64,000 nucleotides of DNA. It comes from an uncultured SAR116 cluster alpha proteobacterium (GTDB lineage Bacteria; Pseudomonadota; Alphaproteobacteria; Puniceispirillales; Marisalimonadaceae). How positions within the stretch are numbered: position 1 is the stretch's first letter; every line of letters starts with the position of its first letter. A model generated the notes under the pieces. The model did not search any database and was not told the DNA's origin. It saw only the letters and a list, made by a program, of their open reading frames with translations. The translations under genes and the position numbers were made by a program. Positions 36,763 to 46,148 of the stretch are shown piece by piece. The DNA is taken from NCBI GenBank assembly GCA_902543145.1, contig CACBXG010000005.1, positions 1 to 64,000 on the forward strand, read 5' to 3'.

Positions 36763-37326
36763 ATTTAATAATCTTAAGATAGTTAATTTTGAATTTCCAT
36801 AAATTTTTATATCCAATATCTCATAACCATCATGATTGAAGTCTTCAGTTTTACTACTCTCAGTAAAAATATAACTATCTTGATTTATTAAATTTAGTTT
36901 CTTCAATTTAAATAAACATTTTTCTGTTATATTTGTATTGTATGGCGGATCTATTAAAACTATTTGGAAAATTTCACATATATTTTTAAGTGCCTTTGTT
37001 GCCTCATCTTTAATAATTTTAATTTTATTTTCAAATTTAATATCAATGTTTAATTTTGAAATATTTTTATAAATTAATTTTATTGATTTATTGTCTTTAT
37101 CTACAAAATAAACAGCATTAGCTCCCCTAGAAAAGGATTCAATCCCTAATGATCCAGTTCCGCTACAAATATCAAGGACGTTACAATTATTAATATTTAT
37201 CTTATACTTGTTAGAGGTAATAATTGAAAAAAGAGATTCTTTTAGTCTATCAGATGTTGGTCTAATTTTAGTACCATCTGGCGGTAGAAGCTTTAATCCT
37301 CTGTATTTACCACCTATTATTCTCAT
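36745..37326 (-). CDS. rsmD: 16S rRNA (guanine(966)-N2)-methyltransferase
   Basis: The 193-residue Rossmann methyltransferase starts MRIIGGKYRGLKL, then RPTSDRLKESLFSI, both RsmD hallmarks. SAM-binding is at LDICSGTGSLGIES (about 50-63), and the catalytic motif is DPPYN (about 126-130), for base N6/N2 methylation. It lies 22 nt downstream of the pseudouridine synthase gene on the same strand, forming a small rRNA-modification operon, and its end overlaps mutL. Confidence 0.95.
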   Translation of the reverse strand: MRIIGGKYRGLKLLPPDGTKIRPTSDRLKESLFSIITSNKYKININNCNVLDICSGTGSLGIESFSRGANAVYFVDKDNKSIKLIYKNISKLNIDIKFENKIKIIKDEATKALKNICEIFQIVLIDPPYNTNITEKCLFKLKKLNLINQDSYIFTESSKTEDFNHDGYEILDIKIYGNSKLTILRLLNSSSIK

Positions 37327-37348
37327 AACTTAATCTTAATTTTTAAAA

Positions 37349-38119
37349 CTATTTTGTATTTTTATTCTTTGGCTTTGAAAATCCTAATTGATCTTTAAGG
37401 ATTTTATTTTTTACTTCTTCAATCTCTCCAGAGGCTAGATTTTTAATTTGAAATGGTCCAAAGGATACCCTAATTAAACGATTAACATTATATCCAAGAT
37501 GGTTCATAACTCTTCTAACTTCTCTGTTTTTCCCTTCTCTTATACCCAAGGTAAGCCATGCATTACTTCCTTGTTGTTTGTCTAATTTTACCTCTATCTT
37601 ACCATATCTAATACCATCTACAGTGATCCCATTTTTAAGCAATTCTAGATCTTTTTTAATTACATATCCATGTACTCTAACTCTGTATTTTCGAAGCCAG
37701 CCTGTCGATGGTAATTCAAGTTTTCTTGCTAAATCACCGTCATTAGTAAGCAATAACAAACCTTCTGAATCCATATCTAGACGTCCAATAGATATTAACC
37801 TAGTATCTAATTTTTTGTTTAATTGATCAAAAATTGTGGGCCTACCCTCTGGATCAAAATTTGTTACTAAATATCCTCTTTGTTTATTGAAAAGCCACAA
37901 CTTAGTTGGAACTTTTGAAGGTAAAGGCTGATTATTTACTTTAATTTGATCTTTTGAGGTTACATTTACACCGCATTCTAACAATATTTTATTATTAACT
38001 TTTACATTACCGCTTATAATTAAACGTTCAGCTTCTCTTCTAGAACACAAACCTGATCTTGCAATGACCTTTGCTATCCTGGTGGTCTTTGTATTAGATG
38101 ATTTAATTTCTGGTTTCAT
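37349..38119 (-). CDS. RsuA/RluB-family rRNA pseudouridine synthase
   Basis: The 256-residue enzyme has an N-terminal S4 RNA-binding domain (RIAKVIARSGLCSRREAE, about 15-32), followed by the catalytic domain with GRLDMDSEGLLLLTNDG, where the Asp of GRLD is catalytic, and EGKNREVRRV near 200. This is the RsuA/RluB/E/F family. The site modified (likely 23S 2605 if RluB) is not provable here. Its stop lies 22 nt before rsmD. Confidence 0.92.
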   Translation of the reverse strand: MKPEIKSSNTKTTRIAKVIARSGLCSRREAERLIISGNVKVNNKILLECGVNVTSKDQIKVNNQPLPSKVPTKLWLFNKQRGYLVTNFDPEGRPTIFDQLNKKLDTRLISIGRLDMDSEGLLLLTNDGDLARKLELPSTGWLRKYRVRVHGYVIKKDLELLKNGITVDGIRYGKIEVKLDKQQGSNAWLTLGIREGKNREVRRVMNHLGYNVNRLIRVSFGPFQIKNLASGEIEEVKNKILKDQLGFSKPKNKNTK

Positions 38120-38223
38120 GTTTTAAGATAGTTTTGGATTATATTTTCTGTAAACTATTTTCATAATTCTGTATTATAGGTTTTAATATGTATTAGCAAC
38201 AACTTACAATAAGGGAAAAGAAT

Positions 38224-38676
38224 TTGGTTTGTAAAATTGATTATATGGAATTAGCAATAAATGAAGCTATTAAAGCAAGAAAAAAAAAAGAAGTTCCTGT
38301 TGGTGCTATAATAGTCGATAAAAATGGTAATGTTATAGCTAAAGCACATAATTTAGTAGAAACTAGAAATGATGCAACAAGCCACGCTGAAAAACTAGTA
38401 ATAGAAAAAGCTCTTAAAATTACAGAAAATAGATATTTAAATAATTATGATATTTGGGTTACGTTAGAACCTTGCATAATGTGTGCAAGTATTATCAAGC
38501 TAACAAGAATAAGACGTTTATATTATGGTGCAGAAGATAAAAAAGGTGGAGCTATTGATAATGGAGTTAGAATGTTTTCAAATTGTAGATCTAAAGCCAA
38601 ATTAGAGGTTTATTCAGGATTTTCAGCAAACAAGTCTGAAAAATTAATTAAAGAATTTTTTAGAGGAATAAGATAA
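38224..38676 (+). CDS. tadA: tRNA-specific adenosine deaminase
   Basis: TadA converts A34 to inosine in tRNA-Arg(ACG). The zinc site is H54-A-E56 and P-C84-x2-C87, the cytidine/deoxycytidylate deaminase motif. Length is 150. The start is a TTG at 38224, supported by an AAGGGA sequence 9-10 nt upstream; the ATG at 38245 has no SD. It is divergent from the pseudouridine synthase and convergent with purD (2 nt apart). Confidence 0.94.
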   Translation: MVCKIDYMELAINEAIKARKKKEVPVGAIIVDKNGNVIAKAHNLVETRNDATSHAEKLVIEKALKITENRYLNNYDIWVTLEPCIMCASIIKLTRIRRLYYGAEDKKGGAIDNGVRMFSNCRSKAKLEVYSGFSANKSEKLIKEFFRGIR

Positions 38677-38678
38677 AT

Positions 38679-39941
38679 TTAAAGTTTACCGATATCTTTT
38701 CTATAAAAACCTTGCTCCCAGTTTATAGCTTCAACAACTTCATATGCTTTTTGCCTGCAATCTCTAACATTGGCTCCAATAGACGTTATTGACAAAACTC
38801 TTCCGCCATTTGAAATAAGATTTTCATTTTTATCTTTGGAAGTGCCTGAATGGAACACAGATATTTCATTTCTGTCATTAAAATTTTTAAGCGATGGTAA
38901 TAAAACTCCTCTTTCAAATTCACCTGGATACCCCTTACTTGCTATCACGACAGTAATTGCATTATGGGGAATGAAATCAATGGTCATATCTTTGAGATTT
39001 CTTGTAATTGTTTTTTGAACAATACTAACTAAATCTGTATTCAAACGCGGAAGCACAACTTGAGTTTCAGGATCACCAAATCTACAATTAAATTCAATTA
39101 CCTTGGGTCCTTTTTTTGTAATCATTACTCCAGCATATAAAATCCCTTCATAAGGACATCCTTCTAATTTCATACCATTAATTGTAGGTGAAATAATATT
39201 ATTAAATATTTTTTTATTTAAATTTTGATTTAGCGCAGGGGCAGGAGAAATAGCTCCCATGCCACCAGTATTTGGTCCTTCATCATTATCATAGGCTCTT
39301 TTATGATCTTGAGCCGTTCCGAATAAAACCGCATTATTTCCATCTGAAACTGCAAAAACACTTGCTTCAATGCCATTTATCCTTTCCTCTATCAAAATTG
39401 ACTTCCCTGCATCACCAAATTTATTTTTTTCTAACATTTCTCTTGATGCAATTATTGCTTGATCTTCTGTGTCACATACAACAACGCCTTTGCCAGCGGC
39501 AAGGCCATCCGCTTTTACAACACAATAGCCATTTAAAATCTTGATTTGCTTTTTTGCAGTCTCGATATCGGTACAATATTTAAATTCTGGTTGTGGAATA
39601 TTGTGTCTTTTACAAAAATTTCTTGAAAAAGTTTTTGACCCTTCTAATTGAGCTGCTTTTTTTGTGGGTCCAAATGAGCTAATTCCTAATTTTAATAATT
39701 CATCTTTCAAGCCTAGCACTAATGGTATTTCAGGGCCTATAAATACAAAATCTGCTTTAATATTTCTTGCTAGCTTGCAAAGCCCACTTATATCATCAGC
39801 AGCTATTGGGTAACATTCAGCAAATGTTTCAATCCCAGGATTTCCAGGAGCAACAACTAGTTTTTTTGTTAAAGGTGATTTTGATAATGATGCAGCAATG
39901 GCATGTTCTCTACCACCTCCACCTACTACTAAAATATTCAT
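38679..39941 (-). CDS. purD: Phosphoribosylamine-glycine ligase
   Basis: PurD performs the second step of purine synthesis, ligating glycine to phosphoribosylamine. The 420-residue ATP-grasp protein starts MNILVVGGGGREHAIA, then APGNPG; the ATP-grasp region has VVKADGLAAGKGVVV and the metal-binding IEFNCRFGDPETQ (about 286-298). All are canonical. It is divergent from xseA with about 85 nt between. Confidence 0.97.
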   Translation of the reverse strand: MNILVVGGGGREHAIAASLSKSPLTKKLVVAPGNPGIETFAECYPIAADDISGLCKLARNIKADFVFIGPEIPLVLGLKDELLKLGISSFGPTKKAAQLEGSKTFSRNFCKRHNIPQPEFKYCTDIETAKKQIKILNGYCVVKADGLAAGKGVVVCDTEDQAIIASREMLEKNKFGDAGKSILIEERINGIEASVFAVSDGNNAVLFGTAQDHKRAYDNDEGPNTGGMGAISPAPALNQNLNKKIFNNIISPTINGMKLEGCPYEGILYAGVMITKKGPKVIEFNCRFGDPETQVVLPRLNTDLVSIVQKTITRNLKDMTIDFIPHNAITVVIASKGYPGEFERGVLLPSLKNFNDRNEISVFHSGTSKDKNENLISNGGRVLSITSIGANVRDCRQKAYEVVEAINWEQGFYRKDIGKL

Positions 39942-40026
39942 AAATTAATTACTCCAAAAGGCTTTAGATTTTCTGAAATATGCCATACTATAAATACATG
40001 ATAAATATAAATTTCAATTTAATCTA

Positions 40027-41364
40027 ATGAATATTAATACCAATAATCCTGTATATTCTGTTAGCGAATTTTCACATGTAATTAAAAAATTAGTTGAAAC
40101 AAATTTTACTTATGTCCGTATAAGAGGTGAAATTTCTCGCCCTTCATTTCCAGGGTCAGGGCACGTTTATTTTAATTTAAAAGATACAGACGGTACAATT
40201 GCTGCAATCATTTGGAAATATACTTTACCAAGGTTATCGATAAAACCAGAAGAGGGTATAGAAGTGATTTGCACTGGAAAAGTTACTACTTTTGCTGGGC
40301 AATCTAAATATCAAATTATTGTAGAAAGTATGGAAGTGGCAGGAGAAGGTGCGCTTCTAAAAATGCTTGAAGAAAGAAGAAAAAAACTTCTTAAAGAAGG
40401 TTTGTTTGATCAAGAACTCAAAAAGCCAATACCTTACCTTCCAAAAATCATAGGTGTTATTACCAGTCCATCAGGTGCTGTAATAAAAGATATACTTCAC
40501 AGATTATCTGATCGATTTCCTTCTCATGTTTATTTGTGGCCAGTTGCTGTCCAAGGTGAAGATTCTGCACACCAGATTTCAAATGCAATTGATAAATTTA
40601 ATCAATTTACAGATAATACAAGTATTAAAAAGCCCGACTTGCTTATAGTTGCAAGAGGTGGCGGTAGCTTAGAAGATTTATGGTCATTTAATGAAGAGAT
40701 TGTAGTTAGATCAGTATATAAAAGTTCTATACCAGTAATATCTGCTGTAGGTCATGAAACTGATACAACATTGATTGATTTTGTATCTGACTTAAGAGTT
40801 CCAACACCGACAGCAGCTGCAGAAAAGGCAGTTCCAGTAAGGGATGAATTAAAATCAAGAATTGACGAATTTAATTTAAGGATCAAGTCATCCTTTAATA
40901 ATAAGTTACATGGTAATAAAGATCGTATTAATTACCTTATCAAGTTGTTAGGTAAGCCAGACCAAATTTTTGAGAATAAAACTCAAAAGTTAGATTTTAT
41001 TTACAAAGATTTTGAAAATTTATTTAAAGATATTTTTGTAGAGAAAAAAAACAAAATTACTCAATATGCACAATATTTATTGCCCCCCAAAATCTTGATA
41101 AGTAATTTAGTTTCAAAACAACAACTTCTTGAGACCAAATTTAAAAATTTTCTAGAAAACATAATCAATAGTAAAGAAACAAAATTAAATTCTTTAGAGC
41201 AGTTACTTGAGGCTTCAAGCTTTAATAGAGTTCTTGAAAGAGGGTTTTCTCTGGTAATGAACAATAAAGGTAAACCAATTAAACTTAGCAGTGAAGCTCC
41301 TAAAAATTCTAATGTGAAAATTAAGTTTTCAGATGAAATTAGATCAGCGCAATTAGATAAATAA
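40027..41364 (+). CDS. xseA: Exodeoxyribonuclease VII large subunit
   Basis: The 445-residue nuclease subunit has an N-terminal OB-fold (about 8-105, VRIRGEISRPSFPGSGHVYF), then the catalytic domain with GVITSPSGAVIKDILHRL (about 140-157), ARGGGSLEDLWSFNEE (about 212-227) and SAVGHETDTTL. A long coiled-coil follows. It degrades single-stranded DNA with XseB. No xseB gene is adjacent. Confidence 0.96.
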   Translation: MNINTNNPVYSVSEFSHVIKKLVETNFTYVRIRGEISRPSFPGSGHVYFNLKDTDGTIAAIIWKYTLPRLSIKPEEGIEVICTGKVTTFAGQSKYQIIVESMEVAGEGALLKMLEERRKKLLKEGLFDQELKKPIPYLPKIIGVITSPSGAVIKDILHRLSDRFPSHVYLWPVAVQGEDSAHQISNAIDKFNQFTDNTSIKKPDLLIVARGGGSLEDLWSFNEEIVVRSVYKSSIPVISAVGHETDTTLIDFVSDLRVPTPTAAAEKAVPVRDELKSRIDEFNLRIKSSFNNKLHGNKDRINYLIKLLGKPDQIFENKTQKLDFIYKDFENLFKDIFVEKKNKITQYAQYLLPPKILISNLVSKQQLLETKFKNFLENIINSKETKLNSLEQLLEASSFNRVLERGFSLVMNNKGKPIKLSSEAPKNSNVKIKFSDEIRSAQLDK

Positions 41365-41583
41365 GTTTTGCATTTACTTATACTATATGCAATTAGAGCG
41401 AAATATTTAATGTGTTTTATTCAACCTAAATATCTGATAAGAAACTTATATTTAATGTGCGCTTGTAAGTTAGACTAAATGACGTCCTACTATAAATTTT
41501 AATGTACTAAAACCCTTTTTATATGAATTTAAATTAAAGATATAAAATATTTAATATAAAAATTAAATGTGGTAAATTTTATT

Positions 41584-41652
41584 ATGAGAAAAGGACTAAA
41601 GCTATTTCTATTTGTGGGAATTTTTTTATATATTTCCTTCAATATTAACTAA
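41584..41652 (+). CDS. Possible 22-residue membrane peptide
   Basis: A short frame starts MRKGLKLFLFVG and continues hydrophobic to the stop at 41650. It lies in the 764-nt strip between xseA and lpxL, just upstream of two other small membrane-protein candidates in the same direction. No clear SD. It could be a real micro-protein or chance. 41365-41583 shows no gene. Confidence 0.2.
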   Translation: MRKGLKLFLFVGIFLYISFNIN

Positions 41653-41687
41653 TCCTAATATGGTATACAATTTTATAGTTAAATGAG

Positions 41688-41888
41688 ATGACAAAAAAAA
41701 TCACAAATAATTTTGACCAATGGTGGAATGATGGAGAAAATAAATTTAGAAAATTAATTTATCTTTTTACAAGTTGGTGGAATGATGGAAATAATAAACT
41801 ATTAAAAGCAATTTTCATATCTTTAGCTTTTCATGTGATTTTTGCTATTTTTTGGTTTTTTTTTAGGGGAATAAACTATATATTTTAA
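41688..41888 (+). CDS. Small membrane protein with duplicated WWNDG motif
   Basis: The 66-residue protein contains an internal 18-residue duplication: WWNDGENKFRKLIYLFTS followed by WWNDGNNKLLKAIF. The DNA repeats too (TGGTGGAATGATGGA at 41722 and 41776, period 54 nt). A C-terminal TM helix (about 43-60) ends in FFFRG. I recognise no family. The aromatic amphipathic repeats suggest membrane-interface binding. It is followed after 17 nt by another small membrane frame. Confidence 0.5.
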   Translation: MTKKITNNFDQWWNDGENKFRKLIYLFTSWWNDGNNKLLKAIFISLAFHVIFAIFWFFFRGINYIF

Positions 41889-41905
41889 TTAATTATAGGA
41901 AAAAA

Positions 41906-42019
41906 ATGAAAAAAGACAGTAAACCACATTCTTATATTTTTAAATGGTATCTTTGTGGATACGTGATTATAGCAGTTACAGTAATTTACTTAGAATATGA
42001 TAACTGGTTTGGTGTGTGA
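41906..42019 (+). CDS. Small single-TM protein, 37 residues
   Basis: ATG 41906 has a reasonable SD (AGGA, 7 nt upstream) and the frame ends at TGA 42017-42019. It starts with a basic tail (MKKDSKPHS), then a TM segment (about 11-29) and an acidic/aromatic end (YLEYDNWFGV). It lies 17 nt after the WWNDG protein, so the two may be one transcript. No family recognised. Confidence 0.4.
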   Translation: MKKDSKPHSYIFKWYLCGYVIIAVTVIYLEYDNWFGV

Positions 42020-42128
42020 TTCATAATTGTAAATTTAGATAAAGCCCTATCTGTTTAGCTCATTAAACATAAATATCTAGGCACACTTTCGTACAAAGTG
42101 TTACACTAACAGCGAAAATAACCTGATA

Positions 42129-43016
42129 CTATTTGCCCCACCTTCTATGTGCCCAAAGCCATTGTTCAGGTCTATCTATAATCCATTCTTCAATCCTTTT
42201 AGAAATTAATCTAGTAATTTCATATACAGCTTTATCTTTATCTAAATTTTTTGGAAATTTAAGTCTATCCTCAACACTTAATTTAAACTTTATACCGTTA
42301 AAACGTTCTACTCTAACCATATAAATTGGAACATTCCATTTTAAAGCCATAACTGCAGCAGCCTGAGGTGTAGGTGTTTCAATTCCAAAAAAAGGAACCA
42401 TAATACCTTCTCTTAAAAGTTGATCTCCTGTTAGTCCAACAACTTCACCATTTTTAATTTTACTAACCATGCCGATAGCCGCAAGACGACCTTTTCTATA
42501 AAAGTCAGCATTAGCATCTTTATTCCTGTAAATTTGTATTTTATTTAATATCCAATTATTTATAGGTCTAAAAACATAGCCAGCACGTCTTCCAGCCAGA
42601 TCTCCAACTCTTAAAAGGAACTCCCAATTAGCCATATGTGCTCCTACAAGAATGGCAGGACCTTTTTTAATTCTTTCTAAACCTTCAGTTTTTAAATTAC
42701 CTGATCTAATCAAATTATTGATATGTGGCATTTCACCAAATGTCTGTCCAAGCATAAACCAATGTTGTAATGTAAGTTTGTTTATCTCTTTCAGAGACTT
42801 TTCAGGAAAAACAATTTTTAAATGTTTTTTTACTCGTTTGTTATAAGAAGTAAGTGGAGCTATTAAATACGTTAATGCTCCACACAAATAAGATGAAAAT
42901 TTATACGGTAAAAGCTTAAGTATTAAAAATAATGGAATAGTTATAAATGCTATTATTGGATCTTGTACGTATCTATCAAATTGCTTTTTAATTCTAAAAC
43001 TTAATGGATCAGGCAT
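42129..43016 (-). CDS. lpxL: Lipid A biosynthesis lauroyl/acyl transferase (LpxL/HtrB family)
   Basis: The 295-residue inner-membrane acyltransferase adds a secondary acyl chain to Kdo-lipid IVA. An N-terminal TM segment (about 20-42) precedes GAHMANWEF, the H-x4-E acyltransferase motif (about 122-130), and VGLTGDQLLREGIMVPFFG, the substrate pocket strand. It overlaps the end of lpxK by 8 nt, so kdtA, lpxK and lpxL form one operon in pathway-related order. Confidence 0.9.
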   Translation of the reverse strand: MPDPLSFRIKKQFDRYVQDPIIAFITIPLFLILKLLPYKFSSYLCGALTYLIAPLTSYNKRVKKHLKIVFPEKSLKEINKLTLQHWFMLGQTFGEMPHINNLIRSGNLKTEGLERIKKGPAILVGAHMANWEFLLRVGDLAGRRAGYVFRPINNWILNKIQIYRNKDANADFYRKGRLAAIGMVSKIKNGEVVGLTGDQLLREGIMVPFFGIETPTPQAAAVMALKWNVPIYMVRVERFNGIKFKLSVEDRLKFPKNLDKDKAVYEITRLISKRIEEWIIDRPEQWLWAHRRWGK

Positions 43017-44013
43017 TTAGTTTTTCCTGAAGAAATATTTCAAGACTTAATTTATCTTTAACACTTAATTCCAATTCAATCGGTAAAAAATGAATATGGT
43101 TCTTATTTTCTAAAATTTTAACATAATCTTTTTCAGTTGTAATAAGTTTTAAGTTTCGATTATTTGCATCAAAAATTAAATTGTTAACATCGTCTTTTTT
43201 GTAAGAATAGTGATCAGGAAATATTTTTGTAGATGAAATTTCATATCCATTCTTCTTTAGTGTTTCAAAAAATTTATTAGGATTAGCTAGACCACAAAAA
43301 GCTAGTAATTTTTCTTTTTTTATTTTTATTGGAATAGCTATCTTAATATTTGATTGGATGACTGGAATGTTAAAAGATTTAAATAAATATTTTTTGTTAT
43401 TGTTGTTCTCTCCTGTTAATATTATTTTGTCAATACCGTTTAGACCACGTTCTACAGTTTGTCTTAATGGTCCTGCAGGTAAACAATACCCATTTCCAAG
43501 CTTTAATTGTTTATCAACTAATAAAAATTTTATGTCTTGTTTTAATTGATAATTTTGTAAACCATCATCCATTATAATTACATTAAATTTATCTTTGTGT
43601 TTTTCTATAAATTTAGCTCCTAAGGATCTGTTTCTAGAAACGATTGTTGTTCCAACTTTGCTTAATAATATAGATTCATCACCAACATCTTGAAAATGGT
43701 GTGAATTATTAACTTCTAATGGTCCTTTCTTTAATCCGCCATAACCTCTGGTTAAAAATACTGGATTATAACCTAAATTTTTTAAAAGCTTGTAAGTATA
43801 AATGGAAAATGGGGTTTTCCCTGTTCCACCAACAGTAAGATTGCCTATGCAAACTACCTTTAATTTAGATTTATAAGTTTTTGAAAAATATCTTTTAAAC
43901 TCATCAAATTGAACCCATAAAATAGAAAATGGGTAAAGAAGCATTATTTGTAATTTCGATATATTGTTTTTTTTATACCAAAATTCAGGTGTTCTTAACA
44001 TTTTTAGCAACAT
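43009..44013 (-). CDS. lpxK: Tetraacyldisaccharide 4'-kinase
   Basis: LpxK phosphorylates the lipid A disaccharide at the 4' position. The 334-residue protein starts MLLKMLRTPEFWYKK; the Met at residue 5 (44001) gives the more usual N-terminus. A TM helix lies around 24-36, and the Walker A VGGTGKTPFSIY is inside NLTVGGTGKTP (about 59-68). DDGLQN is also present. It overlaps kdtA upstream (29 nt from the first ATG) and lpxL downstream. Confidence 0.94.
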   Translation of the reverse strand: MLLKMLRTPEFWYKKNNISKLQIMLLYPFSILWVQFDEFKRYFSKTYKSKLKVVCIGNLTVGGTGKTPFSIYTYKLLKNLGYNPVFLTRGYGGLKKGPLEVNNSHHFQDVGDESILLSKVGTTIVSRNRSLGAKFIEKHKDKFNVIIMDDGLQNYQLKQDIKFLLVDKQLKLGNGYCLPAGPLRQTVERGLNGIDKIILTGENNNNKKYLFKSFNIPVIQSNIKIAIPIKIKKEKLLAFCGLANPNKFFETLKKNGYEISSTKIFPDHYSYKKDDVNNLIFDANNRNLKLITTEKDYVKILENKNHIHFLPIELELSVKDKLSLEIFLQEKLNA

Positions 44014-45322
44014 TTGTGTTTCTGTATGTTTTTAATAGTTCAATCAAATTTATACTTGCTTCATCTGCACGTTGTTGAGCATAACCAGAGGCAATTAAAC
44101 TATTTCGTCCCATATCTTCTAAGCGCTCAGAGTTACTTAGTAACTCAACAATATTATTAAGAAATTTATCATTCATTTTGGGCCCTTTTTCTATTTGTAT
44201 AGCACCTCCAGACCAGACCAAATCTTTGATCTGAGCTTCACATTTTTCAGTATGTGGACCCATAATAACCGGTTTGCCAAACTGAGATGCTTCAGATGGG
44301 CTATGACCTCCAACTGGCACCATAGACCCAGCTACAAAAACTAAATCTGATATTTCTATTAGTGAGCCCATTTCCCCCATTGTATCTGAAAGATAAAAAA
44401 TATCGGTTTTTGATGGATACTCACCTTTGCTTCTTGATTTAATTTCGAAGCCAGCAGCTTTTATTCTATTTTGAATACCCAAGCTTCGATTAACATGTCT
44501 AGGTACAATTATAATTAAAATATTATCATGAGAATTTTTTCTAAGGAGTACAGCTAATTTAATCATTAACTCTTCTTCTCCTGGATGAGTTGAAGCAGCG
44601 ATTAATATTTTTTTTCTAAGTATATTCTTTTTTAGTTGAACTACATAATTTTTATTTATAGGGGGTTTTTCAGCTATTGATTTAAGACTTGTTAAACTTT
44701 TAACATTTTTAGCACCTAATTTCTTAAACAAAGCTTCTTGTTTAGGATCAACAGCTAAAACATGATCAACTTTACTAAAAATTTTTCTTGCCAAAAAATA
44801 ACCTAATCCTGTCCAAAAACGAGCAGATTTATCTGACATTTGTGAAGATGCTAGAATAGTTGGAATATTAGAATTTGCAGTCAAATATATTAAATTTGGC
44901 CAGAAATCTGACTCCATAAAAACAGCCATGTTAGGTTTCCATTGATCTAAAAACTTTGAAACAAATTTAGGATGATCGTAGGGATGATATTGATGAATTG
45001 CAGGTAAACCTCTATTAATTTTGTCTTTTATAAGTTTTGCAGCAGAAGTAGTGTTAGTTGTTAACAAAAAAAACTCTTCTTTATTTTTGCCAAAACCATT
45101 TTGTTTCATTGAATTAGCGAGCGCTAAGGCTGCAACAGACTCACCAACACTTGTTCCATGCAACCAAACAATAGTACCATCTGGTCGCAATTTTTTTGAA
45201 ATTCCATACCTTTCACTAAGTCTATATTTATCTTCTTTTCCTTTTTTTTGACGTCTTAGTAAATAACTTGGCAAAAACAATTTTAATATTCCCCATAAAA
45301 AATTATATGTTGATAGTGTCAT
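43985..45322 (-). CDS. kdtA: 3-deoxy-D-manno-octulosonic acid transferase
   Basis: KdtA (WaaA) attaches Kdo to lipid IVA. The 445-residue GT30/GT-B protein has an N-terminal anchor followed by the acceptor domain with WLHGTSVGE (about 53-61) and ESDFWPN (about 136-142). The C-terminal donor domain has ASTHPGEEE and GHSPSEASQFGKPVIMGPH (split around 342-360). It is first in the kdtA-lpxK-lpxL unit, 27 nt after the DUF374 gene. Confidence 0.95.
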   Translation of the reverse strand: MTLSTYNFLWGILKLFLPSYLLRRQKKGKEDKYRLSERYGISKKLRPDGTIVWLHGTSVGESVAALALANSMKQNGFGKNKEEFFLLTTNTTSAAKLIKDKINRGLPAIHQYHPYDHPKFVSKFLDQWKPNMAVFMESDFWPNLIYLTANSNIPTILASSQMSDKSARFWTGLGYFLARKIFSKVDHVLAVDPKQEALFKKLGAKNVKSLTSLKSIAEKPPINKNYVVQLKKNILRKKILIAASTHPGEEELMIKLAVLLRKNSHDNILIIIVPRHVNRSLGIQNRIKAAGFEIKSRSKGEYPSKTDIFYLSDTMGEMGSLIEISDLVFVAGSMVPVGGHSPSEASQFGKPVIMGPHTEKCEAQIKDLVWSGGAIQIEKGPKMNDKFLNNIVELLSNSERLEDMGRNSLIASGYAQQRADEASINLIELLKTYRNTNVAKNVKNT

Positions 45323-45349
45323 TGTAAGTTTCCTAATTCATTATAAGGT

Positions 45350-46021
45350 TCAATTTATTTTACTCTCTAATATTTTTGTAAGTTTTTTGATTTCATTTTC
45401 AAGATTTTGTCTTTCAATCTCAAATTTATTTATATTTATTTTTTTTTCTATATATATTGGTTTCCCAAAACTATATATTCCTTTTGAAAACGGATATGGT
45501 ATAACAAAATTATCCCAAGAATTAATGATCTTATATTTCTTAGTAGCCCATACCAAAGGGATAATAGGTGTGTTTGTCATTTGTGCTAGTTTTATAATAC
45601 CTTCCTTTACAATTTCTTTAGGTCCTTTTGGACCATCTGGTGTAATCGCAATACTTTCACCTAATTTTAAACATTTTAACATTTTCCTGAATGCTTGCAT
45701 TCCTCCTTTTTTTGAGGAGCCTAGTATTACATTCATTCCAAGATATTGAAATGCTAGAGAGGTAATCATTCCATCAGAATGACTGGACTGAAGAGCATTA
45801 ATTACTCTATTTCTTGGCAAAAGGTGTGGTCCTAAAAATAACTTATTATGCCAGCAACAAAAAATATATTTATGTTTATTATCAAAAATTTTTGATTTTT
45901 TGCTTTGCTCAAAATATTCCCATCTAATTGAATGTGAAATTAATTTTGTGATAAAATAAAAAATAAAACCAACTAGTTTTTGACCGATACCAGTTTTGCT
46001 AAAACGTTTTAAAATACGCAT
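45350..46021 (-). CDS. DUF374 lysophospholipid acyltransferase-like protein
   Basis: The 223-residue LPLAT-superfamily protein is of the DUF374 type common in Alphaproteobacteria beside kdtA. It has an HSDG acyltransferase-like motif (about 80-83), GSSKKGGMQAFRKML (about 99-113) and ITPDGPKGP (about 126-134), all DUF374 markers. Probably a membrane-associated acyltransferase for lipid A or phospholipid; the reaction is unknown. It heads the kdtA-lpxK-lpxL operon. Confidence 0.88.
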   Translation of the reverse strand: MRILKRFSKTGIGQKLVGFIFYFITKLISHSIRWEYFEQSKKSKIFDNKHKYIFCCWHNKLFLGPHLLPRNRVINALQSSHSDGMITSLAFQYLGMNVILGSSKKGGMQAFRKMLKCLKLGESIAITPDGPKGPKEIVKEGIIKLAQMTNTPIIPLVWATKKYKIINSWDNFVIPYPFSKGIYSFGKPIYIEKKININKFEIERQNLENEIKKLTKILESKIN

Positions 46022-46148
46022 TTAAAAATCCAAATTACTGCACATATTTAAATTGAGTATTAAATTAAATTTACACAAAACAAAATAACTATCTATACAT
46101 ATAATTATTATTATAGATTAAAACAAATGATATAGTAGTTGAATTAAT

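Noticed and set aside
42083..42101. Hairpin ACACTTT/AAAGTGT as terminator of lpxL
   Set aside because: Only 7 bp, with no T-run after it in the direction of lpxL transcription; could be chance.
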